Source: Aureibaculum algae (lineage in GTDB: Bacteria; Bacteroidota; Bacteroidia; Flavobacteriales; Flavobacteriaceae). From it: a stretch of 64,000 nucleotides of DNA. The notes under the pieces are model-generated. The model did no database searches and was not told the DNA's origin. It saw nothing but the letters and a program-made list of their open reading frames with translations. This document shows positions 9,174 to 17,655 of this stretch, piece after piece. The position numbers and the translations under genes are program-made. Numbering within the stretch: the stretch's first letter is position 1; each line of letters begins with the position of its first letter. The stretch spans positions 4,424,001-4,488,000 of the forward strand of contig NZ_CP040749.1 of assembly GCF_006065315.1 (NCBI RefSeq). Reading direction: 5' to 3'.

Positions 9174-10094
9174 TTATTCTTTAAGTTCAAATGTAGTGAC
9201 AACAAACCCATGATCTGATGGATAATTGATCTGTTTTCCATTAATGGAAAATGGTTCATTTAAAAAAGCCATATATGATGCTGATTTTATGGCTTTAAGT
9301 TTTGGACTTTTATAAAAAATATAATCTATTCTATGTTCATCTTTTAATGCTTTGGAATTCCAAGTAATTCCAGGATGAGTTATAGGATTTGTATTTACTT
9401 CTCTGTAAGAATCTATCAATTGCAATTCTTCTAATACTTTCGTTGAATACCATGGCACAACTAAATTCTCATGTATTTCTTTAGTATCTTCTCCCCAATC
9501 CAAATGAGATATAGAATTCATGTCTCCACCAAAAATCATTGGGATAGAATCCGTTTGTAAAGCATATTTTTTAATAGTAGGGAGTACTTTTTGAATCATT
9601 TTATATTTAGTTTCTGTTCGCTCCCATTCTAATAATTCTTCTACTGTTTTACCCATTTTTTCAGGCTCATCATTCCACGGTAAATAATGAAACCAATTTG
9701 AAAATAAATTAATTTTTTGCCCCTTAATAAGAATGGCTCGACCTCCCAGATAAAAAGGAAATTTTGTATCAATTCTTTCTTCAAAAGGAAATTTAGAAAA
9801 GATAGATAAGTTAACACTTTTATCATCCAAAGCAGTACCTTCTTGAGCAATCAAATGAAAATTATACCCTAAAGAATTCGCAATCATTTTACCAGAACCA
9901 TAGGTTTCTACCATTAAAATAACATCAGGGTTTATTTCTTTAATAATCTTAACGGCATTTTCAGGACCATTTTCTATATCATTGGCACCATGCAAAATAT
10001 TCCATGCCATTACTTTAAAAACAATGGGGGTTTCTTGAGTATTTGCAACAAAAGAAAATAACATTACGAAACTAATTAAAAGAACGTTTTTCAT
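9174..10094 (-). CDS. Secreted endonuclease/exonuclease/phosphatase (EEP) family hydrolase
   Basis: The start is taken at the ATG 10092-10094, which gives a signal peptide ending in VANTQE; a longer frame to 10238 would run into the upstream gene. About 306 residues. EEP motifs appear in order: MAWNILHG, the Glu in VILMVETYG, GGDMNS, HRIDYIF and SDHGFVV, so the metal-dependent phosphoesterase site looks complete. It is the last gene of the mannose operon, 7 bases after the metallophosphoesterase. In this setting it may remove phosphate from phosphorylated mannosides. From memory, EEP phosphatases occur in Bacteroides yeast-mannan loci. Sphingomyelinase- or nuclease-like activity is the alternative. 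Confidence 0.85.
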   Translation of the reverse strand: MKNVLLISFVMLFSFVANTQETPIVFKVMAWNILHGANDIENGPENAVKIIKEINPDVILMVETYGSGKMIANSLGYNFHLIAQEGTALDDKSVNLSIFSKFPFEERIDTKFPFYLGGRAILIKGQKINLFSNWFHYLPWNDEPEKMGKTVEELLEWERTETKYKMIQKVLPTIKKYALQTDSIPMIFGGDMNSISHLDWGEDTKEIHENLVVPWYSTKVLEELQLIDSYREVNTNPITHPGITWNSKALKDEHRIDYIFYKSPKLKAIKSASYMAFLNEPFSINGKQINYPSDHGFVVTTFELKE

Positions 10095-10101
10095 AGATGG
10101 T

Positions 10102-11037
10102 TTAATAAGGGTGAGGATAATAAGTATTTTCAAGTGTACCATCATCAAACAAATCGATAATAGCATATCCTGGTGGGGTTTCTCTATACCAGTATTTCTG
10201 TGCAGAATGTTCATCTCCTTCTTCCCACCAAGCACCACTTACCGCACCAGTAACAAAATAATTTACATTATTATAAACTGCAGCATCTAGCAAATGAATG
10301 TGACCACTAAAACAATTTATTTTTTTGTCTTTATGCTTATATAAAAGTTTGGTTATTTCTTCATAATCTTTATGGTTGCCATTTTTAAAAACACCACTCG
10401 CACTCAAAATAGGGCAATGAGACATTATTACAATTGAAGAGCCTGCTGGTAATTTCTCTAAATCTTCAGCTAACCAATTGCGTTGTGCTTCACCTAAAGC
10501 AATGGTCTTATCATTCATGCTATCTAATATGATAAAATGCCAACCTTCTTTATCAAAACTATAATAAGTAGCTGGCATCTCTAATTGTTGTACTACATAT
10601 TCTTTACCATACATAGGATCAGTTTTTTCTGGAGCCGCCCACCACATATCATGATTTCCTAAACAACAATACATTTCATATTCAGAAAACTTACTTCTTA
10701 GGTCTTTCCAAATATTCCATTGTTCATGAACTCTATCTCTTGCTATGTTTTTATAATTTGCGGCATAAATAACATCTCCTCCATTAAGAAAAAAATCAAC
10801 ATTATGTTTCTTTATATCGGCTAAACATTTTTCAAAGCGATTTGGAGCGTCGTGTTCTGGTCTTATATGAATATCCGTTATATGGGCAACCCTTAATACG
10901 TTATTCTTTTTACTATCGCCGTCCTTTAGAGTCGTTGCAGAAACTAAAGGTGAAATTGTTAATGCACCAGCAACCAAACCCATTTTTTTCAACGCACTCC
11001 GTCTATTCGAATTAAAATCTGTATCTATTTTACCCAA
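10102..11037 (-). CDS. Exported calcineurin-like metallophosphoesterase (Tat signal)
   Basis: The 311-residue protein has a twin-arginine type leader, NRRSALKKMGLVAGALTISP, near residues 9-28. All calcineurin-like metal motifs are visible: TDIHIRPEH, NGGDVIYAAN, LGNHDMWW, SHCPIL and GHIHLLD. It should be an exported, bimetallic phosphoesterase. It sits between the FucP-like transporter gene and the EEP gene in the mannose operon, which suggests phosphate removal from a mannoside or other glycan. The substrate is not visible from sequence, and phosphodiesterase activity is equally possible. Confidence 0.88.
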   Translation of the reverse strand: MGKIDTDFNSNRRSALKKMGLVAGALTISPLVSATTLKDGDSKKNNVLRVAHITDIHIRPEHDAPNRFEKCLADIKKHNVDFFLNGGDVIYAANYKNIARDRVHEQWNIWKDLRSKFSEYEMYCCLGNHDMWWAAPEKTDPMYGKEYVVQQLEMPATYYSFDKEGWHFIILDSMNDKTIALGEAQRNWLAEDLEKLPAGSSIVIMSHCPILSASGVFKNGNHKDYEEITKLLYKHKDKKINCFSGHIHLLDAAVYNNVNYFVTGAVSGAWWEEGDEHSAQKYWYRETPPGYAIIDLFDDGTLENTYYPHPY

Positions 11038-11078
11038 TTTTTCAGTTTTATTAAGCTATAAATTTAAGAAAAAAAGAA

Positions 11079-12242
11079 TTATAGGTTCTCCATTTTTTTT
11101 GGTGCCATCATTGGGATAAAAAGAATAAACACAAAACATAGAATTAGGACAAGAATACTAGGAACAACACCGAGTTGTGAACTTACAAATCCCATTATTG
11201 GAGGAATTATCGCACCACCAACAATCGCCATAATTAATAATCCAGAAATTTCACTAGACCCTGTTGGCAGATAATTAATGGCTATTGAAAAAATTAAAGG
11301 AAATAAATTACCAGCACCTAAACCAATAATAAAAATGCCAACATAAGCCACCATTTCGGTTGGTGAAAATAGAATTAACAAAACACCTCCTATTGCCAAT
11401 ATCGTCGTACTAATTAGAAAAAATATGGGCTTTAAAAACTGTAGTAAAATAGCACCTAAAAACCTACTGATCATTAAGGCCGTAAAGTATACACTAATTC
11501 CATAAGAGGCAGTTTCGAGCGTTGTTCCGTGCAATTTCATCATAAACCCTTGAATATTAGAGTTTACACCAACATCTGCACCAACTATTAAAAATATAGC
11601 TATAACCAAAGCAAGAATAAACTTATTTTTAAGCAACCCCATACATGATGTAAAAGTTGCAGGAGTTTCTGATTTTATAGTTTCCTCAATTTTTGTTGCA
11701 GACAACCATAAAATGGAAAGTATAGAGACCACTCCATAAACCGCAAATACAAATTTCCAATTTCCATAATGAAGTGCAAAAAAAGTAGCAATAATAGGAC
11801 CTAACAAAGAAGTTATGGCTTTAATAAATTGAGAGAGACTTAAAAAACTTGATAATTTTTCTGTAGGCACTACTTCTTGTAATAATGGATTTGCAGAAAC
11901 TTGCACAATAGTATTACCAATACCCATAAAAACAAAAGCTATTAAAACCATTATAAATGAGTAACTAATAAATGGTAGTAGCAAGCCAAATAAAGTCACC
12001 ATAATACCGATGTTCATCATCTTTTTCTTGCCAATTTTATCTTGAAAAACACCTACAGGAATAGAAAACACAAAAAACCATATAAAAACCATTGAGGGTA
12101 AAAACTGAGCCGTTGCATCTGATAGTTCAAAATCTTTTTGCACATAACCTGTAGAAACACCAACAATGTCAACAAAGCCCATTACTATAAATGTTAAGAA
12201 TACGGGCATCATTTTACTGATACTATTTTTTTTTGAATTCAT
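11079..12242 (-). CDS. FucP-like major facilitator sugar transporter
   Basis: The 387-residue protein has about 12 membrane segments. The first is MMPVFLTFIVMGFVDIVG, and the loop 2-3 motif FQDKIGKKK is the MFS signature region. The order resembles the FucP / glucose-galactose H+ symporter subgroup (VQVSANPLLQEV in segment 4, as in FucP relatives). It probably imports mannose or mannosides across the inner membrane. The next gene upstream, 8 bases away, encodes a ROK kinase that could phosphorylate the incoming sugar. The exact sugar is inferred from context only. Confidence 0.85.
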   Translation of the reverse strand: MNSKKNSISKMMPVFLTFIVMGFVDIVGVSTGYVQKDFELSDATAQFLPSMVFIWFFVFSIPVGVFQDKIGKKKMMNIGIMVTLFGLLLPFISYSFIMVLIAFVFMGIGNTIVQVSANPLLQEVVPTEKLSSFLSLSQFIKAITSLLGPIIATFFALHYGNWKFVFAVYGVVSILSILWLSATKIEETIKSETPATFTSCMGLLKNKFILALVIAIFLIVGADVGVNSNIQGFMMKLHGTTLETASYGISVYFTALMISRFLGAILLQFLKPIFFLISTTILAIGGVLLILFSPTEMVAYVGIFIIGLGAGNLFPLIFSIAINYLPTGSSEISGLLIMAIVGGAIIPPIMGFVSSQLGVVPSILVLILCFVFILFIPMMAPKKMENL

Positions 12243-12250
12243 CTTTTACA

Positions 12251-13180
12251 TTAAAGATTAGGTAAATCATTTTTTACACTATTCCAGAAATTGGAGTCAA
12301 ATAGTTTTGCACTTCCAATAATGGCAGCATCTTCCATTAATTGTGATATTTCAAAACCTGTTTTTAGTCCTGCTTCTTTTATTCTTTTTTCTAAAACAGG
12401 TAAGAAAAATTTAGAAGCATTAGAAATATTTCCACCAAGAACAATTAGCCCAGGTTGAAACTTTTTAATAAAAGGAATCATAAACTCTGCCATATTCGAA
12501 CCAAATTCTGTAAAAACTTGTTTAGAATGTTCATCGTTTGCTTCTGCAATTTCTTTAACACCATTAACTCTTTTTGATGTTATTTTCTGATACCTATCAA
12601 TACACCATCGCGTTGAAAAATAATCATCACCAATACCCTCTTTATAAGGCTTATCCCACAAACAACCATCTACAGGAACCTCATCAGAAACTACTATTGG
12701 CACACCATTCTTTATAAATGCAGAGCCAAAACCTGTACCTAAAGTAACTGCTATAATTTTATTAAAACCTCTTGCCTTACCAATTGCTGAAACACCAACA
12801 CCAAAAGAAGTTGCATCGTTTAAAAAACGCATAGCAGCATCAGTTGCATTAATGTACTTCACTAATTCTTTTGATACTGAAACATTATATAAACTGTCAT
12901 ACTTATCATTATCTCCAGAAAACATGGCAATTCCCTCTTTGTAGTTAAAAGGTCCCGGTATGGCAACGCCAATATTTACATTACCAATACCCCCAGCACT
13001 TTCAATCGTTTTATTAATTGCTTCTGACCATTTTTTAAAGATTTCTTCTTTACTAGCTTTATTATCTAACTTAACACAATGGATAGTATTTGGAATTATT
13101 TTAAGTTCCTTTAAATTAACTGCGGCACTTGAAATGTGGCTTCCACCTACATCAACACCAATGGCAATTGAATCATTCAT
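12251..13180 (-). CDS. ROK family sugar kinase (putative mannokinase)
   Basis: The 309-residue protein has the ATP-binding GVDVGGSHISS at residues 8-18, the central FLNDATSFGVG with the likely catalytic Asp, and the LGTGFGSAFI loop. The usual ROK zinc motif (CxCGxxGCxE) is missing; the region reads VDGCLWDKPYKEGIGDDYF instead, so this is a zinc-less ROK subgroup. With manA in the same operon, phosphorylation of mannose to mannose-6-phosphate is the likely job. Glucokinase or N-acetylmannosamine kinase activity is possible. It ends 8 bases before the transporter gene. Confidence 0.85.
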   Translation of the reverse strand: MNDSIAIGVDVGGSHISSAAVNLKELKIIPNTIHCVKLDNKASKEEIFKKWSEAINKTIESAGGIGNVNIGVAIPGPFNYKEGIAMFSGDNDKYDSLYNVSVSKELVKYINATDAAMRFLNDATSFGVGVSAIGKARGFNKIIAVTLGTGFGSAFIKNGVPIVVSDEVPVDGCLWDKPYKEGIGDDYFSTRWCIDRYQKITSKRVNGVKEIAEANDEHSKQVFTEFGSNMAEFMIPFIKKFQPGLIVLGGNISNASKFFLPVLEKRIKEAGLKTGFEISQLMEDAAIIGSAKLFDSNFWNSVKNDLPNL

Positions 13181-13189
13181 AATAATAAT

Positions 13190-13939
13190 TTAAGATTTGG
13201 TGTTAAATTCTCTTTTGATATCTATATCATAGGTAAAATAATCTGTATGATAGTAGACTATATTATATTCTACTGGCCGTTCTCCAGTATCTAACACTAT
13301 TCTTTCTCTTTGTAATAAGGCAACATCTTTTCCTAAATCTAGCATTGCCGCAATCTTGTAATCCGCTTTGATTGCCCTTAATTTTTCCTTAGATAAGGCT
13401 ACAATCACATCGTGTTTTTCCTCTAGCAATTCATACAATGGTCTCATAAAATTTTCATCTCCTTTAATGCCCACTCTCGGATGAAAATAAGAAACTGAGT
13501 ATAAATATTTTGCGTTTTTTGAACCCCTTATTTTTTCTAATTTCCAAACTTTCTTTTTGGCATCAATTGATAATGCCTTACAAACATCTTCTTCTGGAGT
13601 TATCAATGATATATTAACAAGATAATTTACCACTTCAATGCCCTGGTTTTTCATTTCTTTGGTAAAAGAAATCCAATTATCCAATCGCATTAATATTCTT
13701 TTGGTTGTTACCTTTGAACCCACTCCTTTTTTACGCTCAATTAACCCTTCATTTACCAATCTATTAAGTGCATGTCTTATAGTGTTTCTAGACACTCCCA
13801 ACTTTTTTGCCAAGCTAACTTCTTTAGGTAAAAATGAATCTCCATTTTTATACTCCTCTTTAGTGATAAGCTCTCTTAAATAAACTTCAATCTGTGCATG
13901 AAGTGGAACAGGGCTGTCTAAATCTAATTTAAAATCCAT
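13190..13939 (-). CDS. GntR family regulator with UTRA domain
   Basis: The 249-residue protein has an N-terminal winged helix (PLHAQIEVYLRELITKEEY, then KLGVSRNTIRHALNRLVNEG and the wing IERKKGVGSKV). A C-terminal UTRA effector domain (about residues 85-245) typically binds a sugar or sugar phosphate in this HutC-type subfamily. It lies inside the mannose operon, 4 bases after the interrupted glycosidase gene and 9 before the kinase gene, so it likely controls its own operon. A strong candidate operator is the dyad at 22703-22720 in front of manA. Confidence 0.92.
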   Translation of the reverse strand: MDFKLDLDSPVPLHAQIEVYLRELITKEEYKNGDSFLPKEVSLAKKLGVSRNTIRHALNRLVNEGLIERKKGVGSKVTTKRILMRLDNWISFTKEMKNQGIEVVNYLVNISLITPEEDVCKALSIDAKKKVWKLEKIRGSKNAKYLYSVSYFHPRVGIKGDENFMRPLYELLEEKHDVIVALSKEKLRAIKADYKIAAMLDLGKDVALLQRERIVLDTGERPVEYNIVYYHTDYFTYDIDIKREFNTKS

Positions 13940-13943
13940 CTTG

Positions 13944-15233
13944 TTACTTATTTTTTTTTGCCCAATCTTCGAGCATTAAAATACTTTTATATAGCACACC
14001 TGCAGAGCCTCTAAACGTACCAGAGCCTTCTGGTTTATTATCTACAGTATACCATTCATAAAATCCTTTATTTTTAACTACTCTATCTGTCATCGGCAAC
14101 AACTGTTCATAAGCTTCTTTGACAAAACCATGATTAATCAATTGCTGAATCATACGGGCTCCAAACCAAGTCCAATCTCCTCCATTTTGATAGCTGTATT
14201 CTGGATTCATAATCTTATTTGCAAATAACCCTTCTGGATAAGGAGGATAAAGTGTAAGACCAATGGAGGATGCTCCGGCTTTTTTTACTCTCGTAATCAT
14301 TTCCACTAATGACAATTGTATTTCTTTTTTTGTCAATAAACCGGCTTCAATCGCTATCGCAGTTCCTCCAAAATAAAATATTTCATTCTCGTTAAAATCT
14401 TCAGGAAATGGCGAGCCTTTCAAATAAATATGAGGAATAAATTTTTGTACTTTATCATTCCAAAGGTATTTTCTACAATTACTAGCCAATTTTTCACGTA
14501 TGGGGAACCATTTAGTTTTGGTTTCTGGTAAAATTTCAGTCATATTATCGATAGCAATTATAAGCATAGCATTGTCATAAATATCTATAGCTTGATGCGT
14601 ATTATTATCTAAATCAACTCCCCAACCGTGCTCTGGCTATACATCTCCCCAATCTGCAGTGGTTACTCCCCAAATTAAACCATATTTATCAGAAAATCGA
14701 TGATCTAATAGGAATTGCATTGCCCATTTCATACGTTCTGCTACCGTTTTATCACCTACTTTTTCATTGAGAATAGATGTGTCTCCTGTTTTTTTAACAT
14801 ATTTGTATATCGTTTGAATTAAAGAAGATTCTTGATCCGTTTCAACGGTATTTTTATGACCTGCGTAACGGGGTTCAAGTTCAAAATAACTAAAATCTGT
14901 TGCTTCTTTACTTACCTTCTCTACAGGTGTAAATCCATCTAAAATGTTTCCATCATCACCTTGCATTCGAAAGAAGACAAGCAAATTTTCTTTCAATTCA
15001 GAAGCAGGATATACGTCTGCAGAAAGATCAATGAAGGTGTTATAATCTCTTATCCAAACTTCGCCATATCCATCACCAGCGTTAAAACCCGTTTTCACTA
15101 TTTCAAGAGCTTTATCTTTTACGTATTTAAACTCTTTATTTGTTTCTATTTTATCAACTAACTCATTATTTTCTTTTTGTACAGAACACCCTAGCATTAG
15201 AAACAACAGACCTGAACTTAATATCTTATACAT
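13944..15233 (-). pseudogene. (alpha/alpha)6-barrel glycosidase (GH63/GH37-like), interrupted by an in-frame TAG
   Basis: The reading frame starts at 15233 with a lipoprotein signal (LMLGCSVQ) and stops at TAG 14637-14639 after TADWGDV. The same frame continues with PEHGWGVDLDNN and runs to 13944 without another stop, giving about 429 codons. DWGDVQPEHxWGV is the expected pattern, so the lesion looks like one CAG to TAG change. Motifs WIRDYNTF, DGDGNI-like QGDDGNILDG and NGGDWTWFG suggest an (alpha/alpha)6 barrel glycosidase of the GH63/GH37 type. Its role in the operon would be trimming gluco- or mannosyl ends. An internal ATG at 14565-14567 could start the C-terminal half, but neither half should be active alone. 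Confidence 0.75.
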
Positions 15234-15245
15234 AATAATTAATTT

Positions 15246-17648
15246 TTAATTTTCATTAGACATTGACGGTGGCAATTTTTCAATGCCCCATTCTTGATTT
15301 GGTTTTGATCCCAACGTAAATGTTAGCTTACCACCTTCCATAAGTTTATTACGATACATCCAATTGTTTAGTACCGTTTCCCCATTCCATAAAACTGATT
15401 GAATATAAATATTTTCTGAAGATTGATTTACAGTTTCTATTTCTAATTCTTCTCCGTTGTAATAAGTTGAATCAAGCTTAATGGTAATTTTATCGAATAA
15501 AGGACTTCCAAATTGAAAAGATGGATTTGCAGAAGTATGCCCTTGCACATCAAATAACCCCATAGAAGTCATAACATACCATGCTCCCAACTGCCCTTGA
15601 TCTTCATCTTGCCCCACACCATAACCGCGAAGTGGCTCTGTTCCATAAAACTCATTGCAAATGGTACGTGCCCATTTTTGAGTCAGCCAAGGTTTTCCTG
15701 AATAATTAAACAGCCAAGCATCGTGCAAACAAGGTTGGTTACCATGATTATATAATTTTTCTAATCCCGAAAAACTATTTATATCTTCTGAATTACCCCC
15801 AAACATCGTTTTTTGAGCATCATTGAACATAGTTTCTAAGCGTTCATTGAAAAGAGGTTTTCCTATTAGTTTAATTAAATTCTCTGGGTCATGCGGCACA
15901 TACCAAGTGTATTGATAAGCATTTCCTTCCTGAAAACCATCCCATGGCTTCATAGGATCAAAGTCTTTAATAAAAGAGCCGTCTTCTAATTTCGGTCTCA
16001 TAAATTTTGTTTCTGGGTCAAAGAGGTTTTTATAATACCCCGCTTGTTGCATGAGTTTATTATAGCTAGAAGAATCGTTCATCCCTTTTGCCATCTGTGC
16101 TACGGCATAGGAGCTAAAACTATACTCCAACGTATGAGAAGCACCAAAATTGAATACCCAACCATTTGAGATCGTAGTATCCTTGTAGGGAACGTAATGT
16201 TCTTTCACAAAATAAGCAAGGTCATATTTTCCATTACCCAAATTACGCCCATGATATTCCAATTCATTTTTTAATGCAGCTTCATATCCAGTTTTTAGAT
16301 CAAAATCACGAATACCAACATTATAAGCTGATGCTAATAATAAACCTTGAAAATTAGTCTGTACCCCATTAGTAAAAACACCTGCGGCCGCACCATCATG
16401 TAGCCATCCTCTATCTTTATAAAAATCGACACCTGTTTGCACGTAATCACTAAAATAATCAGGATAAGCTAATGCCCATACTTGACTTAAATTCCAAAAG
16501 CCTCCCCAAATTCCATCGGTATTGTAATGATTATATTTAGGTTTCCCATTTTCGTCTAAAGGTGTCTTTCCTATTTTTCCATCTATTTCTGGAAAATCCC
16601 CATTCACATCATTCGATAATCCTCTACCTAATAAAGCATGATAAAGCCCTGTATAAAATTTAATTCTATCTTCCTTTTTACCTCCTTCTACTACAATATT
16701 ATTTAGCTTTTGATTCCAAATTTCTTTAGACTCTTCATGGACTTCGTCAAAACTTTTTCCTGTGGATTCCGTTTTTAAATTTAATCGAGCATTGGCTATA
16801 GAGGTATAACTTAATCCTGTTTGAATTTCTAATAACTCGTTCTTTTCCATAGAAAAAGTGAGGTATAATCCGTTATTAATCCCATTTGTTTTTAGCTGAC
16901 CTTCTTTTTGAGTTGCATCAATAAAACTTCCATATTTTGTTGGGTTTTTATTGAACTTAGCAACAAAATACATTTTTACTCTTTTCTCTGGATCACAAAA
17001 TTTTACATACTCTGGATACGTTTCAATAAAGCCTTCAACCTGATTCTCATTTACTATTTGAGCAAACGTATTGGTAACATCACCACTTTCTCCTTGCTTG
17101 TGCCCTAAATCAATTACAACATGGGCTTCTTCTGTTTTTGGATATGTAAAGCGTTGATACCCCACCCGTTCTGTTGAAGTTAATTCTGCCTTAACCGCAT
17201 AATCTTCTAAAAACACACTGTAATAACCTGCCTCTGCATGTTCGGTAGTTTTATTGAAACGCGAACGATACCCTACATCTGGATTTTCTAAAGTACCTGG
17301 AACCGTTTTTAATTGCCCAACTGTAGGCATAAAAACTAATCCTCCAATTTGAAATTCATAAAAATGACCAAATCCTTCAATAGAAGTATGCCTATCGTCA
17401 TAGCCTGTTGGTCCCCATCCTCCTGCACTATTAAATCCATTAGTACTTGGAGCTAATTTAGCCAACCCAAAAGGACGTGCGGCTGGGGTGTAAAAAAACC
17501 ACCGACCATGTACCGATCCTATTTGAGGGTCTACATATTGCGTTAATTCTACTAGAGATTTTTCTTTAACTTTTTTAGTCTCATGGTCATTACATGCTAC
17601 TAAATGAATACAAAAGAAAATAAATACTATAATTTTGAAGTGCTTCAT
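15246..17648 (-). CDS. GH92 family exo-alpha-mannosidase lipoprotein, Gln at the general-acid position
   Basis: The start is the ATG at 17646-17648, giving a lipoprotein leader with lipobox HLVAC; a longer frame to 17684 would overlap the upstream gene. About 800 residues with the two GH92 domains: an N-terminal beta-sandwich (YVDPQIGSVHGRWF) and a C-terminal (alpha/alpha)6 barrel with the catalytic-base loop GQDEDQGQLGAWYV. GH92 enzymes are calcium-dependent inverting mannosidases. The motif usually read GNEP is GNQP here (Q638), so the general acid Glu is replaced by Gln. From memory, that change marks GH92 enzymes acting on mannose-phosphate bonds. It follows the other GH92 gene by 7 bases. 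Confidence 0.9.
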   Translation of the reverse strand: MKHFKIIVFIFFCIHLVACNDHETKKVKEKSLVELTQYVDPQIGSVHGRWFFYTPAARPFGLAKLAPSTNGFNSAGGWGPTGYDDRHTSIEGFGHFYEFQIGGLVFMPTVGQLKTVPGTLENPDVGYRSRFNKTTEHAEAGYYSVFLEDYAVKAELTSTERVGYQRFTYPKTEEAHVVIDLGHKQGESGDVTNTFAQIVNENQVEGFIETYPEYVKFCDPEKRVKMYFVAKFNKNPTKYGSFIDATQKEGQLKTNGINNGLYLTFSMEKNELLEIQTGLSYTSIANARLNLKTESTGKSFDEVHEESKEIWNQKLNNIVVEGGKKEDRIKFYTGLYHALLGRGLSNDVNGDFPEIDGKIGKTPLDENGKPKYNHYNTDGIWGGFWNLSQVWALAYPDYFSDYVQTGVDFYKDRGWLHDGAAAGVFTNGVQTNFQGLLLASAYNVGIRDFDLKTGYEAALKNELEYHGRNLGNGKYDLAYFVKEHYVPYKDTTISNGWVFNFGASHTLEYSFSSYAVAQMAKGMNDSSSYNKLMQQAGYYKNLFDPETKFMRPKLEDGSFIKDFDPMKPWDGFQEGNAYQYTWYVPHDPENLIKLIGKPLFNERLETMFNDAQKTMFGGNSEDINSFSGLEKLYNHGNQPCLHDAWLFNYSGKPWLTQKWARTICNEFYGTEPLRGYGVGQDEDQGQLGAWYVMTSMGLFDVQGHTSANPSFQFGSPLFDKITIKLDSTYYNGEELEIETVNQSSENIYIQSVLWNGETVLNNWMYRNKLMEGGKLTFTLGSKPNQEWGIEKLPPSMSNEN

Positions 17649-17655
17649 TTTGTGT

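Noticed and set aside
10095..10238. N-terminal extension of the EEP gene to 10238
   Set aside because: It would lie within the upstream phosphoesterase gene and bury the signal peptide that starts at 10094.
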